In this document: positions 1-8,797 of the stretch, piece after piece
How the letters are laid out: the number at the start of each line of letters is the position of its first letter
How positions within the stretch are numbered: position 1 is the stretch's first letter
NCBI GenBank assembly: GCA_910584195.1
Contig: CAJTYV010000011.1
Location: 4,255 to 68,254 of the forward strand
Direction of reading: 5' to 3'
From: an uncultured Ruminococcus sp.
Lineage (GTDB): Bacteria > Bacillota > Clostridia > Oscillospirales > Ruminococcaceae
Length of the DNA stretch: 64,000 bases
Program-made: the position numbers and the translations under genes
The notes under the pieces: generated by a model
The model's input: the letters and a program-made list of their open reading frames with translations, nothing else
Database searches by the model: none
Told to the model about the DNA's origin: nothing

Positions 1-878
1 ACACAACTCCTACTGATACAACACCTACAGACACAACTCCTACTGATACAACACCCACAGATACAACTCCTACTGATACAACTCCTACAGACACAACTCC
101 CACCGATACAACACCTACAGACACAACTCCTACTACAACTGCTGTTCAGAAGACAGTTGTAAACTTCAAGACAGAGTCTGAGGTTGGATTCTACCTTGAT
201 ACTGATAAGGAATTCAACAAGGAACAGCTTAGCAATATTAGCTACAGCATAGATTTCTCAACTCTTTATTATGATGCAGAAGGCAATCTTCTTGGTCAGG
301 ATGTAAATGTACCCGGCGAAAAGATTGATATTCTTGATATGGTTGAGTTCAAAGATGTTCCCAGCGAAATGTTTAAGAAAATTAACGAGAATACTGTAAA
401 TCAGTTTGCAACTCAGGTTCCTGTTTATGCTAAGGAAGCAATTGTTGATGCGGATGGCACAATTATTGCAAATGCCGGCGATATTCTTAAGAATGTAGAC
501 GGCAGCCAAATTTCAGTAACTGCTTACATTGGTATAAAGGGTGATGCAAATCTTGATATGAAGGCTGATACAGAGGATTCCAGCGTAGCTCTTGTTTGGT
601 ATGGTAAAATGCAGACTGGCGGCGTAGCAGCTGAAACACAGTTCTCTACAAATGATATGCTTGTTAAGAGTGATCCGATGCTTGATGAACTTGCTGCATT
701 CCTTTGTGATGTAAATAATGAAAATGATTCACAGAATTGGAAACTTCGCAAGCCGGCAAGAACAATTGGTTCTGATGACGCTTCGTTCATTATGGTATAC
801 TATGGAAAGATTATGACAGGTTCAACTGCCGGTAAAGATCTTTGGGATGTTGTTCTTGGTGAATGGGCAAAGAAATAA
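1..878 (+). CDS. cttA: CttA-like protein, C-terminal part (X-module and dockerin), 5' truncated
   Basis: Open from the left edge (codons start at base 3). It begins with a Thr-Pro linker of repeated TTPTD units, followed by an X-like module (roughly from TAVQKTVV) and a C-terminal dockerin. The dockerin shows GDANLDMKADTEDSSVAL and a second, longer loop around DVNNENDSQNW, then LWDVVLGEW at the end. From memory, this order and several blocks (YIGxKGD, AFLxDV, LWDxVxGE) match the XDoc of R. flavefaciens CttA, a cellulose-binding protein whose dockerin binds the ScaE cohesin. The next gene is a ScaE-like anchor, which agrees. The N-terminal carbohydrate-binding modules lie outside the window. 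The dockerin is divergent from standard type I repeats, as expected for this class. Confidence 0.85.
   Translation, partial: TTPTDTTPTDTTPTDTTPTDTTPTDTTPTDTTPTDTTPTDTTPTTTAVQKTVVNFKTESEVGFYLDTDKEFNKEQLSNISYSIDFSTLYYDAEGNLLGQDVNVPGEKIDILDMVEFKDVPSEMFKKINENTVNQFATQVPVYAKEAIVDADGTIIANAGDILKNVDGSQISVTAYIGIKGDANLDMKADTEDSSVALVWYGKMQTGGVAAETQFSTNDMLVKSDPMLDELAAFLCDVNNENDSQNWKLRKPARTIGSDDASFIMVYYGKIMTGSTAGKDLWDVVLGEWAKK
3..135 (+). repeat. Tandem 15-bp repeat coding a Thr-Pro linker
   Basis: Direct repeats of the type ACAACTCCTACTGAT code TTPTD units in the cttA linker between modules. Synonymous differences (CCT/CCC/CCA, ACT/ACA) alternate between copies. The array continues beyond the left edge. 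Confidence 0.9.
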
Positions 879-898
879 AAATAATTAAAATGTTTAAG

Positions 899-923
899 TC
901 TGCCGTCATATAACGGCGGCAGA
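899..923 (+). promoter_or_regulatory. Hairpin between cttA and scaE
   Basis: TCTGCCG pairs with CGGCAGA around a short loop 20 bases after the cttA stop. There is no T-run, so it is more likely a processing or mRNA-stability hairpin inside the sca operon than a terminator. Confidence 0.45.
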
Positions 924-963
924 TAAACATATATTTAACTAACTTGAAAGGAAAGTAACTAAA

Positions 964-2028
964 ATGAAGAATTCATTAAAGAAAGCTTTTTCTCTTGTAG
1001 CTCTTGGTGCAGTTGCAGTTTCAGCAGCTTCAATGAATGCATTTGCTGAGGGTGAAGAGTCAAGATTCTCAGCTGATGGTGGTTTTTCAGCAGAACAGAT
1101 TGCGGCTTCTACAGTAACGCCTACAATTACAGCAACACAGGAAGTTATTACAATTGATGAGGCTAAGGCTTCTCCAAAAAGAAATATTAAGATTTCTGTA
1201 AGTGGAGCTAATGCTCAGTATGCTGCAACTGGATTCCATATTTATTATGACAAGCGCCTTGAAATCGAGCTTGATCCCTTTGGTGGTCCTGCGGCAGAGA
1301 GAGGTGATGGAGCAAAGTATCTTACAACAAAGACTCCTGATTTAGATCCTACTGCTTCTGATTTTGATATGAAGGGTATCTTTGTATGTTCTTCTGCCGA
1401 TGGCAATAAGGGTCTTGACGGTGTTGTTTGGACATTCAATGTAACACTTCCTGAAGATGTTGCTGAGGGTGATGTATTCCCCATTGATATTCTTTACAGA
1501 TCCAACAAGACAAACGAAGATCTTTTTGTAAACGTTGAAAAGAATGAAGCAGGCAGACTTATGCAGGCTTACACATTTACAAAGGGTATTTATAATCCTA
1601 CTTACAATGCAAACTTTGCAGCTTCTGCTGAAGATGTTGAGAAGTGTGCTGCTCTTGCAGATATAAATGCTGCACACGATGGTTATATCGCTATCGCTGA
1701 CGGTGAGAAGCCTACAGAGGCTCCTACAGAAGCTCCCACAGTTGCACCTACAGAGGCTCCTACAGAGGCTCCCACAGTTGCACCTACAGAGGCTTCCACA
1801 GCTGCTCCTACAGTAGCTTCTACTGAGAATTCAACAGCTGCTTCAACTGATAAGGTTACAACAGTTAAGAAGACATCTGCTAAGACAACAGCTAAGAAGA
1901 CATCTGCTAAGACAACCGGTAAGAAGGACGATTCTCCTAAGACTGGTGTTGCAGGCGTTGGCGTTGCAGTTGCAGGTCTTGCTGTAGCTCTCGGTACTGC
2001 ATTTGTACTCAGAAAGAAGGAAGACTAA
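964..2028 (+). CDS. scaE: ScaE-like cell-surface cohesin anchor protein
   Basis: 354 residues. A signal peptide (about 1-28, ending MNAFA) is followed by one cohesin domain (about 50-235). Then comes a PTEAPTVA-type linker (about 247-300) and a Lys/Thr-rich stretch. The C-terminus has the layout of a sortase substrate: DDSPKTG, a hydrophobic segment, then RKKED. The motif is SPKTG rather than LPxTG. In R. flavefaciens ScaE is covalently wall-bound and holds both ScaB and CttA through their C-terminal dockerins. The position directly after a CttA-like gene is the known end of the sca cluster. Function is inferred from architecture and context. It is preceded by an AAAGGAAAG ribosome-binding site and followed by a terminator. 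Confidence 0.87.
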   Translation: MKNSLKKAFSLVALGAVAVSAASMNAFAEGEESRFSADGGFSAEQIAASTVTPTITATQEVITIDEAKASPKRNIKISVSGANAQYAATGFHIYYDKRLEIELDPFGGPAAERGDGAKYLTTKTPDLDPTASDFDMKGIFVCSSADGNKGLDGVVWTFNVTLPEDVAEGDVFPIDILYRSNKTNEDLFVNVEKNEAGRLMQAYTFTKGIYNPTYNANFAASAEDVEKCAALADINAAHDGYIAIADGEKPTEAPTEAPTVAPTEAPTEAPTVAPTEASTAAPTVASTENSTAASTDKVTTVKKTSAKTTAKKTSAKTTGKKDDSPKTGVAGVGVAVAGLAVALGTAFVLRKKED

Positions 2029-2054
2029 TTAAATTAGTTCTAACCAATAATAAA

Positions 2055-2083
2055 AAAGCTCTCTGCAAAGAGGGCTTTTTTTA
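2055..2083. terminator. Bidirectional terminator between scaE and ttcA-like gene
   Basis: AAGCTCTCT and AGAGGGCTT pair around GCAA, with an A-run before and a T-run after, so it can serve both convergent genes. The T-run touches the stop codon of the minus-strand gene. Confidence 0.8.
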
Positions 2084-2785
2084 TATCCAAATATCACGTT
2101 TTATTGCGCCTACAATCCGACTTTTTACGCCATGATTATTTTTTTCAAGTGCAGTTAAGAGTTCCTTTGTTTTTTGACGATTTGTATGACCTGCGGCAGG
2201 ACAATTTGATATAAGTATGGGGAGGTTTGATGTTTTTACGGCTTTACGAATTTCTTTTTCGGGAGTAAGTATAAGTGGGCGTATGATAGTTAAATTTTTA
2301 TCTTCAAGCAATGTAACAGGTGAAAAGCAGCCTATTCTCCCCTCGGTAAACAAATTCATAATAAAAGTTTCGGCAGCATCGTCAGAGTTATGACCTAAGG
2401 CGAGTTTATTGCAGCCGAGTTCGGCGGCTGAATTGTTCAGCGCACCTCGCCGCATTCTTGCACAAAGACTGCAAGGTGATTTTTCCATACGAATGTCAAA
2501 CACTATTTCTCCTATATGAGTAGAAATAATATGATGAATAATGCCAAGTTTATTGCAATATTCCGTTATTTTTGAAAAGTTTGCGGGAGTTCCGTTAAAC
2601 GCTGCGTCAACTGACAGAGCGATAATTTCATAGTCGAATCCAATAAAATTTCTAAGTCGCACAAGTGACTCCAAAAGAATGAGACTGTCCTTTCCGCCTG
2701 ACACTCCCACGGCTATTTTGTCGCCGTTTTCTATCATGTTGTATGTTTGTACGGCTTTGCGCAGGGAACTTAAAACTTTTTGCAT
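2081..2785 (-). CDS. TtcA-like PP-loop tRNA thiolation enzyme
   Basis: 234 residues. The PP-loop SGGKDS (29-34) binds ATP and adenylates the tRNA base. The GHNSDD motif (131-136) and a CSLC pair (C105, C108) plus a later C195 match the TtcA/TtuA group, in which three cysteines hold an iron-sulfur cluster used for thiolation. TtcA makes 2-thiocytidine at tRNA position 32. Other PP-loop tRNA thiolases share these motifs, so the exact base is inferred. It stands alone and converges on scaE. Confidence 0.8.
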   Translation of the reverse strand: MQKVLSSLRKAVQTYNMIENGDKIAVGVSGGKDSLILLESLVRLRNFIGFDYEIIALSVDAAFNGTPANFSKITEYCNKLGIIHHIISTHIGEIVFDIRMEKSPCSLCARMRRGALNNSAAELGCNKLALGHNSDDAAETFIMNLFTEGRIGCFSPVTLLEDKNLTIIRPLILTPEKEIRKAVKTSNLPILISNCPAAGHTNRQKTKELLTALEKNNHGVKSRIVGAIKRDIWI

Positions 2786-2921
2786 AATTTCCTCCTAAAT
2801 AATTTCTATTTTAAATTATACAGCAAATTTAGTAAATTTTCAAGAAGCAACTGCAAAAAATAATATATAATTAGTGGCTTTACAGGAAATACCGCGATGA
2901 AAAATATTAAGAAAAAATTAG

Positions 2922-2950
2922 TTGCAATTCTGAATATAATATGATATAAT
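2922..2950 (+). promoter_or_regulatory. Promoter for the 2997 gene and ung
   Basis: TTGCAA, a 17-base spacer, then a perfect TATAAT, 47 bases before the first start codon of the run. Confidence 0.65.
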
Positions 2951-2996
2951 AAAATGAGAAAAAACTGACATTGAGAACAAAGAAAGGTGCGGTAGC

Positions 2997-3443
2997 ATGA
3001 CATCTGAGATGAGAAACCTGCTGATTTTGCTTGGAGCAATAATTATTGTTTTGCTTCTCGTAATGATACTCTTTGGCGGAAAGAGTCCTTTTATGAAGCT
3101 TTTCAGCTTCTTCTTTGAGGATACAGGCGAGGGCGGCAAACGGAATAAAGAGGAAGTTCAGAAAAGTTCGTTTGAGCCTGTTGTTGAAATGGCAAAACTT
3201 GTCCGTAAAAGCGATGATAGACTTCGTATTTATGAAAGCGATAGATCAGTAAAATTGGTTGACGCTTACTATGAGCTGGAGTTTATAACACGCAAGGGAA
3301 AAAGACTGAAAATTGAATGCTCAAAGGACGCTTACGAAAAAATTCCATTTAATGAGGAAGGTTCTTTGACATATAAAAGAAATACTCTTGTTAAGTTTAA
3401 ATTTTATGAGGGTACAATTTTTAATTCTATGGAGAAGAAGTAA
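2997..3443 (+). CDS. Small membrane-anchored protein of unknown function
   Basis: 148 residues. One N-terminal membrane helix (about 7-27) is followed by a charged linker and a soluble domain rich in beta-strand patterns (YYELEFITRKGKRLKIECSK). The fold resembles small beta-domain DUF proteins such as DUF2500, but I cannot assign it. Its stop overlaps the ung start (TAATG), so the two are translationally coupled. The leader carries AAAGGTGCGG before the ATG. Confidence 0.75.
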   Translation: MTSEMRNLLILLGAIIIVLLLVMILFGGKSPFMKLFSFFFEDTGEGGKRNKEEVQKSSFEPVVEMAKLVRKSDDRLRIYESDRSVKLVDAYYELEFITRKGKRLKIECSKDAYEKIPFNEEGSLTYKRNTLVKFKFYEGTIFNSMEKK

Positions 3444-4114
3444 TGGTTAATTTTAATAACGATTGGGATAAAATTCTGGACGGGGAATTCAATAAGGAAT
3501 ATTATCTGAATTTGAGACAGTTTTTGATTTCCGAATATAAGAGTCAACGTATTTTTCCGGGAATGTACGATATTTTTAATGCAATGAAGCTGACATCTTA
3601 TGATAATGTAAAATGCGTTATAATCGGGCAGGATCCGTATCATGGCGAGGGGCAGGCGCATGGGCTGAGTTTCTCGGTAAGAAAAGGCGTTGCGCCGCCT
3701 CCGTCGCTTGTAAACATTTTCAAGGAAATTAGAGACGATTTGGGAATTGATAATATGGGTAAGCACGGTGAACTTACTAAATGGGCTGAAAACGGCGTGC
3801 TTCTTTTGAATTCCGTACTCACTGTCAGAGCGAATCAGCCTCGCAGTCATCGCGGACAGGGCTGGGAGATTTTTACTACAGAAGTTATTCGCTTGCTGAA
3901 TACACGAGAAAAACCTATGGTTTTCATGCTTTGGGGAGCTGATGCAAAGGCGAAAAAACAATTTATCACAAATCCGAATCATCTTGTCCTGACCGCAGCG
4001 CATCCAAGTCCGCTCTCAGCGTATAACGGATTTTTTGGCTGCAAACATTTTTCAAAAGCAAATGAGTTTTTGAAGCTGCACAATATTGATGAGATAGACT
4101 GGTCTATCAATTGA
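3443..4114 (+). CDS. ung: Uracil-DNA glycosylase, family 1
   Basis: 223 residues, the usual length. It removes uracil from DNA to start base-excision repair. The water-activating loop GQDPYH is at 62-67 with catalytic D64. The uracil-recognition region LLLNSVLTVR and the HPSPLSAYNGFFG loop with its catalytic histidine are all present. It is coupled to the upstream membrane-protein gene and followed 7 bases later by metF, suggesting one transcript. Confidence 0.96.
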   Translation: MVNFNNDWDKILDGEFNKEYYLNLRQFLISEYKSQRIFPGMYDIFNAMKLTSYDNVKCVIIGQDPYHGEGQAHGLSFSVRKGVAPPPSLVNIFKEIRDDLGIDNMGKHGELTKWAENGVLLLNSVLTVRANQPRSHRGQGWEIFTTEVIRLLNTREKPMVFMLWGADAKAKKQFITNPNHLVLTAAHPSPLSAYNGFFGCKHFSKANEFLKLHNIDEIDWSIN

Positions 4115-4121
4115 GGTATAT

Positions 4122-4982
4122 ATGAAAGTAAAAAATTTATTTAAACAAAAAAAGGTATTCTCTTTTGAAGTTTTTCCGCCGAAAAATACCAGTTCAGTTG
4201 ATGTAATTTATAATACTTTAGACCAATTAGGAGATTTGCGTCCTGATTTTATAAGTGTGACTTACAGTGCAGGCGGCAGCGGAAACAGCAGTCTTGCTCT
4301 TGATATTGCTTCGAAGGTAAAGTCTATGGGCGTTGTTCCTGTTCTTCATCTGCCCTGTATAAATTATACAAGGGCGCAAATAGATGAGACAATCAATAAT
4401 GCCAAGGAAATAGGAATAGAGCATATTCTTGCGCTCAGGGGCGATATAAATCCTGATGTACCGCCTGCTGAAGATTTTTCACATGCAAGCGATCTTATTG
4501 GATATTTGCGTGGAAAAGGCGATTTTGATATAGCCGCCGCTTGTTACCCTGAGGGGCATCCTGATTCCGACAGCCTTGACGAGGATATTGATAACCTTAA
4601 AATCAAGGTGGACGCAGGCGCTGATCATCTTATAACGCAGTTGTTTTTTGATAACGAGTATTTTTATAATTTCCGTGAAAAATCAAGAGCAAAAGGAATA
4701 AATGTACCTATTGAAGCAGGTATCATGCCTGTGGTAAATAAAAAACAAATCGAGCGTATGGTCACTACATGCGGCGCAAGTCTGCCGCACAAGTTTGTGA
4801 AGATCATGCAAAAGTATGAGAATAATCCTGAGGCATTGCGTGATGCCGGAATTGCCTACGCCATTAATCAGATAGTTGACCTTGCGGCAGGGGACGTTGA
4901 CGGCATTCATCTTTATACTATGAATAACGCTTACGTTGCAAGGAAGATCAGCGAAGCGGTTTCGGGAATTATTGAAGTATGA
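4122..4982 (+). CDS. metF: Methylenetetrahydrofolate reductase
   Basis: 286 residues, a single TIM-barrel catalytic domain without the eukaryotic regulatory part. The N-terminal FSFEVFPPK carries the conserved glutamate. The central LALRGD and DAGADHLITQLFFD blocks are typical for the FAD and folate sites. It makes 5-methyltetrahydrofolate for methionine synthesis. It overlaps the next gene, a MetH-activation-domain protein, by 4 bases, so the pair serves the methionine cycle. Confidence 0.95.
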   Translation: MKVKNLFKQKKVFSFEVFPPKNTSSVDVIYNTLDQLGDLRPDFISVTYSAGGSGNSSLALDIASKVKSMGVVPVLHLPCINYTRAQIDETINNAKEIGIEHILALRGDINPDVPPAEDFSHASDLIGYLRGKGDFDIAAACYPEGHPDSDSLDEDIDNLKIKVDAGADHLITQLFFDNEYFYNFREKSRAKGINVPIEAGIMPVVNKKQIERMVTTCGASLPHKFVKIMQKYENNPEALRDAGIAYAINQIVDLAAGDVDGIHLYTMNNAYVARKISEAVSGIIEV

Positions 4983-5644
4983 CGATTCGTGAAATTTCTA
5001 AGACTGAAGCTGCGCGTTATATGGGCGTTCGCGGTATCCCCGATGATAAAACCGCGGAGCTGCTTGATAAGTACGAACCAATAGTCAGAGATGCTCTGAG
5101 ACCTGCTTATGTTTATCGTGAAGCGGAGACTGAATTTCGATCGAACGGCGTTTATCTTACGGGACTCGGCGTTCCGCTTGAAGGAAACAGTATTCGCGGA
5201 CTTTTGACAGGATGTCGTAGAGCTATAGTTATGGCAGCGACGGTTTCGGCAGAGGCTGACAGGCTGATAAGCCGTATTTCCGTAAGCGATATGGCAGGAG
5301 CACTTGCAGTTGACTGTTTGTGCAGTGCGGCGATAGAACAGGTATGTGACTTAGCAGAGGAAGAAATTTTTTCACATGCCAAGGCGGAAAACCGTACCAT
5401 GCGATTCAGTCCGGGATATGGCGACCTTCCCATTAATGTGCAGCCGGAACTTTTAAGATATTTGAATGCACAGAGACGTATAGGGTTGACATGCGGCGAA
5501 AGCTGTATGCTGATACCGACTAAATCTGTAACGGCAATAATTGGAGTATCCGATGATTCTGTACATAAGCAAAAATCCGGGTGCGGCATATGCAGCATGC
5601 GTGAAAGCTGTTCTTTCAGAAACAGCGGTGACTGTAAGTTTTAA
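4979..5644 (+). CDS. Stand-alone methionine synthase activation domain protein
   Basis: 221 residues resembling the C-terminal S-adenosylmethionine-binding reactivation domain of cobalamin-dependent MetH. Blocks seen include RLNAQ-like YLNAQRRIGLT, a CGESCMLIPTKSVTAIIGV stretch, and a C-terminal cysteine cluster C202GIC205 with C211 and C219. In many Clostridia the activation domain is a separate gene next to metF and a short metH. Here no metH follows. It would recycle inactivated cob(II)alamin enzyme. The terminal cysteine cluster may bind metal; that is inference. Confidence 0.8.
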   Translation: MTIREISKTEAARYMGVRGIPDDKTAELLDKYEPIVRDALRPAYVYREAETEFRSNGVYLTGLGVPLEGNSIRGLLTGCRRAIVMAATVSAEADRLISRISVSDMAGALAVDCLCSAAIEQVCDLAEEEIFSHAKAENRTMRFSPGYGDLPINVQPELLRYLNAQRRIGLTCGESCMLIPTKSVTAIIGVSDDSVHKQKSGCGICSMRESCSFRNSGDCKF

Positions 5645-5739
5645 GAGCCTGCCGTAAGCTTATACAAAGTTTGGCATAAAGAGTTATCGGGCAGAAAAAT
5701 ATTTCCATAATTTCATCTGCCTATTATTTAAAATTACTA

Positions 5740-5769
5740 TTGACATCGGACTGTGAAAAATGTTATAAT
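5740..5769 (+). promoter_or_regulatory. Promoter for the solute-binding lipoprotein gene
   Basis: Consensus TTGACA, an 18-base spacer and TATAAT, about 60 bases before the start codon. Confidence 0.75.
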
Positions 5770-5828
5770 AAATTGTATGGATATTGTTTGTTTAATTTGT
5801 AAAAGCGTATTACAAAAGGAGCTTAACA

Positions 5829-7229
5829 ATGAAAAGAACAAAGGCATTTTTTGCCTCATTACTTGCGCTGACGTCTGTCATAACGATGACTGCATGCAGC
5901 GGTGGGGAAGAGTCCTCAAATCCGTATGCCGATGTTGACGTTACGGCTGATGTTCGCAATAAAATTAAAGAAAATGTAATGAATACCGACTTGCTGCCTT
6001 CGGAGGAGCTTGAAAATAAAACGATCAAATGGCTTTCCGATTGGGATATAAACCCTGATGCTTCGGGAAAAAACAAACCTACAGAACTTGTTGCCTTTGA
6101 GGAGAAGTATGGCGGGAATATTGAATTTATTCAGTGTACCTTTGAAAATCGTTATGAAAAGCTTGCTGAAGTGATAAACAGCGGTGATGGTGTCGATTTT
6201 TTCTATGGTGGAAATATGGACGCTTTTCCTAAGGGTGCGATCAGAGGAATGTTTGTACCCGTTGACGACTATATTGATTTTAGTTCGCCCCTTTGGGAGG
6301 GAGTTAAGAAAGTAAATGACAGTCTGCTTTGGGATGGAAAGCATTATTGTGCAGTTGTACAGACAACAGGCGATAAAGTTGCTTGTGTGTACAATAAAAA
6401 GACAGTTCAGGAAGCCGGTCTTACCGACCCTGCCGAGCTTTTTGAGAAAGGCGAATGGACTTGGGACGCTTTTCAGGAAATGCTTCATAGCTTTGTAAAT
6501 GCAGATAATGAAAAATACGGCATTGACAGTTGGTGGTACGAATTTGGACTTATTGCAACTACGGGTGTTCCTGCCGTTGAAATAAAGGATGGAAAGCTTG
6601 TCAGCAATATCAGTGATCCTGCAATGGAAAGAGTGCAGAATTTCATGTACGATCTCTATTCCACGGGCGGTATCGCTATCGGAGTAGGCGATTACGGTTG
6701 GGTTTCCCACCCTGAGTATATCGGTGAAGGGAAGCTTTTATTCTATCCTGTTGGCTTGTATGAGTTTTATAAAGAGGAGTCTCAGTGGAAAAAAAATTTT
6801 GGCGAGGATGCGTTTTTCGTTCCAATGCCCAAAGACCCCGAAGCTGATGAACATTATGTGCCTGTTGGAATGGAAGGTTATTGTATGATAAAAGGTTGTC
6901 AAAACCCTGAGGGCGTTGCACGTTTTCTTGAGTGTAAGCGTTTTGCTCTGCTTGACGAACCTACAAAGGAAGTTGCAGATCAGCAGTTCCTTGACGATTA
7001 CGGCTGGACTCCGGAAATGGTTGAAATGCAGCACAGTATGCAGAAACTTGCTGACGAAAATCCGCTTCTTGATCTTTCAACAGGCGTATCTGCCGATTGT
7101 GCGGATTTGCTTGACACTAATCTGAGAAAGTCTGCAAGAGGTACTCCGTGGAACGAGACCTACGATGCTGTCAGCGCTGCGCTTGATACAATGCTGGAAG
7201 AAGCAAATTCTGTATCTTCTGCTGAATGA
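5829..7229 (+). CDS. Extracellular solute-binding lipoprotein, ABC sugar type (family 1)
   Basis: 466 residues. A lipoprotein signal peptide ends in TMTAC with the lipid-bearing C23. The mature part has the fold pattern of family 1 sugar-binding proteins (WTWDAFQEML, the GEGKLLFYPVG region, C-terminal NETYDAVSAAL). It should sit on the outer face of the membrane and hand a carbohydrate to an ABC permease. No permease or ATPase gene is beside it, so it either uses components coded elsewhere or works as a sensor. An AAAGGAG ribosome-binding site precedes the ATG, and the next gene starts 31 bases after its stop. Confidence 0.88.
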   Translation: MKRTKAFFASLLALTSVITMTACSGGEESSNPYADVDVTADVRNKIKENVMNTDLLPSEELENKTIKWLSDWDINPDASGKNKPTELVAFEEKYGGNIEFIQCTFENRYEKLAEVINSGDGVDFFYGGNMDAFPKGAIRGMFVPVDDYIDFSSPLWEGVKKVNDSLLWDGKHYCAVVQTTGDKVACVYNKKTVQEAGLTDPAELFEKGEWTWDAFQEMLHSFVNADNEKYGIDSWWYEFGLIATTGVPAVEIKDGKLVSNISDPAMERVQNFMYDLYSTGGIAIGVGDYGWVSHPEYIGEGKLLFYPVGLYEFYKEESQWKKNFGEDAFFVPMPKDPEADEHYVPVGMEGYCMIKGCQNPEGVARFLECKRFALLDEPTKEVADQQFLDDYGWTPEMVEMQHSMQKLADENPLLDLSTGVSADCADLLDTNLRKSARGTPWNETYDAVSAALDTMLEEANSVSSAE

Positions 7230-7260
7230 TATATTTTTTATAATGAAAGGAGGGTGTGAA

Positions 7261-8217
7261 TTGAAAACAGTCCTTGTAACCGGCGGATGCGGACTTATTG
7301 GTCAGCATATCTGTTCGGGACTTCTCAAAAAAGGGTATGCCGTTGTTGCTGCCGATGTTGAGGCAGGTATGTATAATGAAGGCAAGCTCAATTATACTTT
7401 TGTGCAGTGCAGACCCTCGGATAAAAATACTTATGCCGAAATTTTCGAGAAGTATGAGATAAATGTTATGATTCATGCCGCTTGCACTGTTGATAATGAC
7501 TTCGGACCTATTGTTGATGATAAGGAGGTCAGCGAGTCTAAACAGTGCGACAAATTTATTTATCGTTATGCCATGACCACTGAAAGCGTGGAGAAAGTCA
7601 TACTGATAAGTACGGATAAGGTATATGATTTCCCGAAAACCCGGGAACCAATACGTGAAGATGCTGATATAAAGACCACTTCAAATTATGCTATTATGAA
7701 ATATGAGTCTGAAAAGGCTTTGATTTCAGAAATGCAGCATCATAAAAATATTATGGTATGTATTACTCGGGTTTCTCCCGTATATACCTTTAATTTTATT
7801 GACAATCTTGTTGCGAAGATAACTGATCCAAAGGACGGAACTAAATTTGTTTCGGGCAAAGGTCAGTACGGTTTTCAGTTCTGTTGTGTTCATAATTTGG
7901 TGGATTTTATTTTGTGCTTTGTTAAAAATGCTGATGATATGCAGTATGCAGGCATTTACAACGTCAGCGACAAATTGCTTACTACTGCGGCGGATATTAT
8001 ATCATTTATGCGTGAAAATCATTCGCTCGGTACTGTTCTGCAAAAGTCAGGCGGCGGCGCTTTATCAAAAATAAAAGGCATTTTTGGCGGAAACAAGGAA
8101 GAAAAGACAAATTATCGGTATCTTGATATGAGTAAGCTTGAAAATAACAATATGCTTGATAATACCAAGGCTATGAAGTTAGCTAATTTTCGCTGGGATA
8201 TTCACAATACAAAATAA
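7261..8217 (+). CDS. NAD-dependent epimerase/dehydratase family protein
   Basis: 318 residues from a TTG start, chosen because AAAGGAGG lies 7 bases before it; an in-frame start further upstream lies inside the preceding gene. Extended short-chain dehydrogenase fold: nucleotide-binding TGGCGLIG (7-14), catalytic S117/T118 in ISTDKVYD, and Y143-x3-K147. It likely changes a nucleotide sugar. The substrate cannot be read from sequence. The C-terminal third has an unusual Lys/Gly segment (KIKGIFGGNKEEK). It is cotranscribed with the solute-binding protein and ends in a strong terminator. Confidence 0.85.
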   Translation: MKTVLVTGGCGLIGQHICSGLLKKGYAVVAADVEAGMYNEGKLNYTFVQCRPSDKNTYAEIFEKYEINVMIHAACTVDNDFGPIVDDKEVSESKQCDKFIYRYAMTTESVEKVILISTDKVYDFPKTREPIREDADIKTTSNYAIMKYESEKALISEMQHHKNIMVCITRVSPVYTFNFIDNLVAKITDPKDGTKFVSGKGQYGFQFCCVHNLVDFILCFVKNADDMQYAGIYNVSDKLLTTAADIISFMRENHSLGTVLQKSGGGALSKIKGIFGGNKEEKTNYRYLDMSKLENNNMLDNTKAMKLANFRWDIHNTK

Positions 8218-8221
8218 AAGC

Positions 8222-8258
8222 AATGGCTGGTGCAAACTGCATCAGCCATTAATTTTTG
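8222..8258 (+). terminator. Terminator after the epimerase gene
   Basis: A 13-bp stem (AATGGCTGGTGCA with TGCATCAGCCATT, one G-T pair) with an AAC loop, followed by AATTTTT. Confidence 0.85.
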
Positions 8259-8289
8259 CAGAGGAGTTAATTCCAAAACTGCATATAGT

Positions 8290-8532
8290 TTATTCTATGA
8301 CAGTATAGTTATCTGCTGCATTTTCTTTTGTGGCATATTCTGTAACGTTGAGTACCTTGACCTTAAGAGGACGAACGCCCATATTTATTTCAATAATATC
8401 GCCTACCTTGACATCATATGAGGCACGGGCAATTTTGCCGTTCACACTGATTTTTTCAGCATCGCAGGCATCATTGGCAACGGTACGGCGTTTGATAAGT
8501 CTTGTTACCTTTAAATATTTATCCAATCGCAT
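8290..8532 (-). CDS. rqcP: S4-domain RNA-binding protein, RqcP type
   Basis: 80 residues starting MRLDKYLKVTRLIKRR, the classic S4-domain opening, with ISVNGKIARASYDVKVGD in the RNA-binding core. A longer reading exists upstream but lacks S4 similarity, and this ATG follows GAAAGGTG. RqcP works with RqcH in ribosome quality control, stabilising the stalled 50S-peptidyl-tRNA complex during alanine tailing. The mazG-hup-rqcP order is widely conserved in Bacillota and supports the call. A terminator between hup and rqcP suggests partly separate transcription. Confidence 0.88.
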   Translation of the reverse strand: MRLDKYLKVTRLIKRRTVANDACDAEKISVNGKIARASYDVKVGDIIEINMGVRPLKVKVLNVTEYATKENAADNYTVIE

Positions 8533-8764
8533 ATATATACACCTTTCATAGTATTGTTCCAACAGATTCATATAACAGACCTGTTTAGTAACCTGAAAGA
8601 CACGGTCTTTTGCAGTCTTTTTCCGTATTGCTTTGAATATATACAGTATTACTGCGAAAATCCAACTTTGCAGTACGAAAAAATCCTGCAAAATCATGTA
8701 TCTCACAGATTACTAAAGAGGTCTAATTATTCATGAGTTAATTGCTGGAGCAATAATGTAAAAA

Positions 8765-8794
8765 ATGGGACAGGTCATACCTGCCCCATAATTT
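8765..8794 (-). terminator. Terminator after hup
   Basis: On the minus strand ATGGGGCAGGT pairs with ACCTGTCCCAT around ATG (one mismatch), followed by TTTTTT. Confidence 0.75.
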
Positions 8795-8797
8795 TAA

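Noticed and set aside
3-135. CRISPR-like array at the left edge
   Set aside because: The 15-bp units are contiguous, in frame and code a Thr-Pro linker; there are no spacers.
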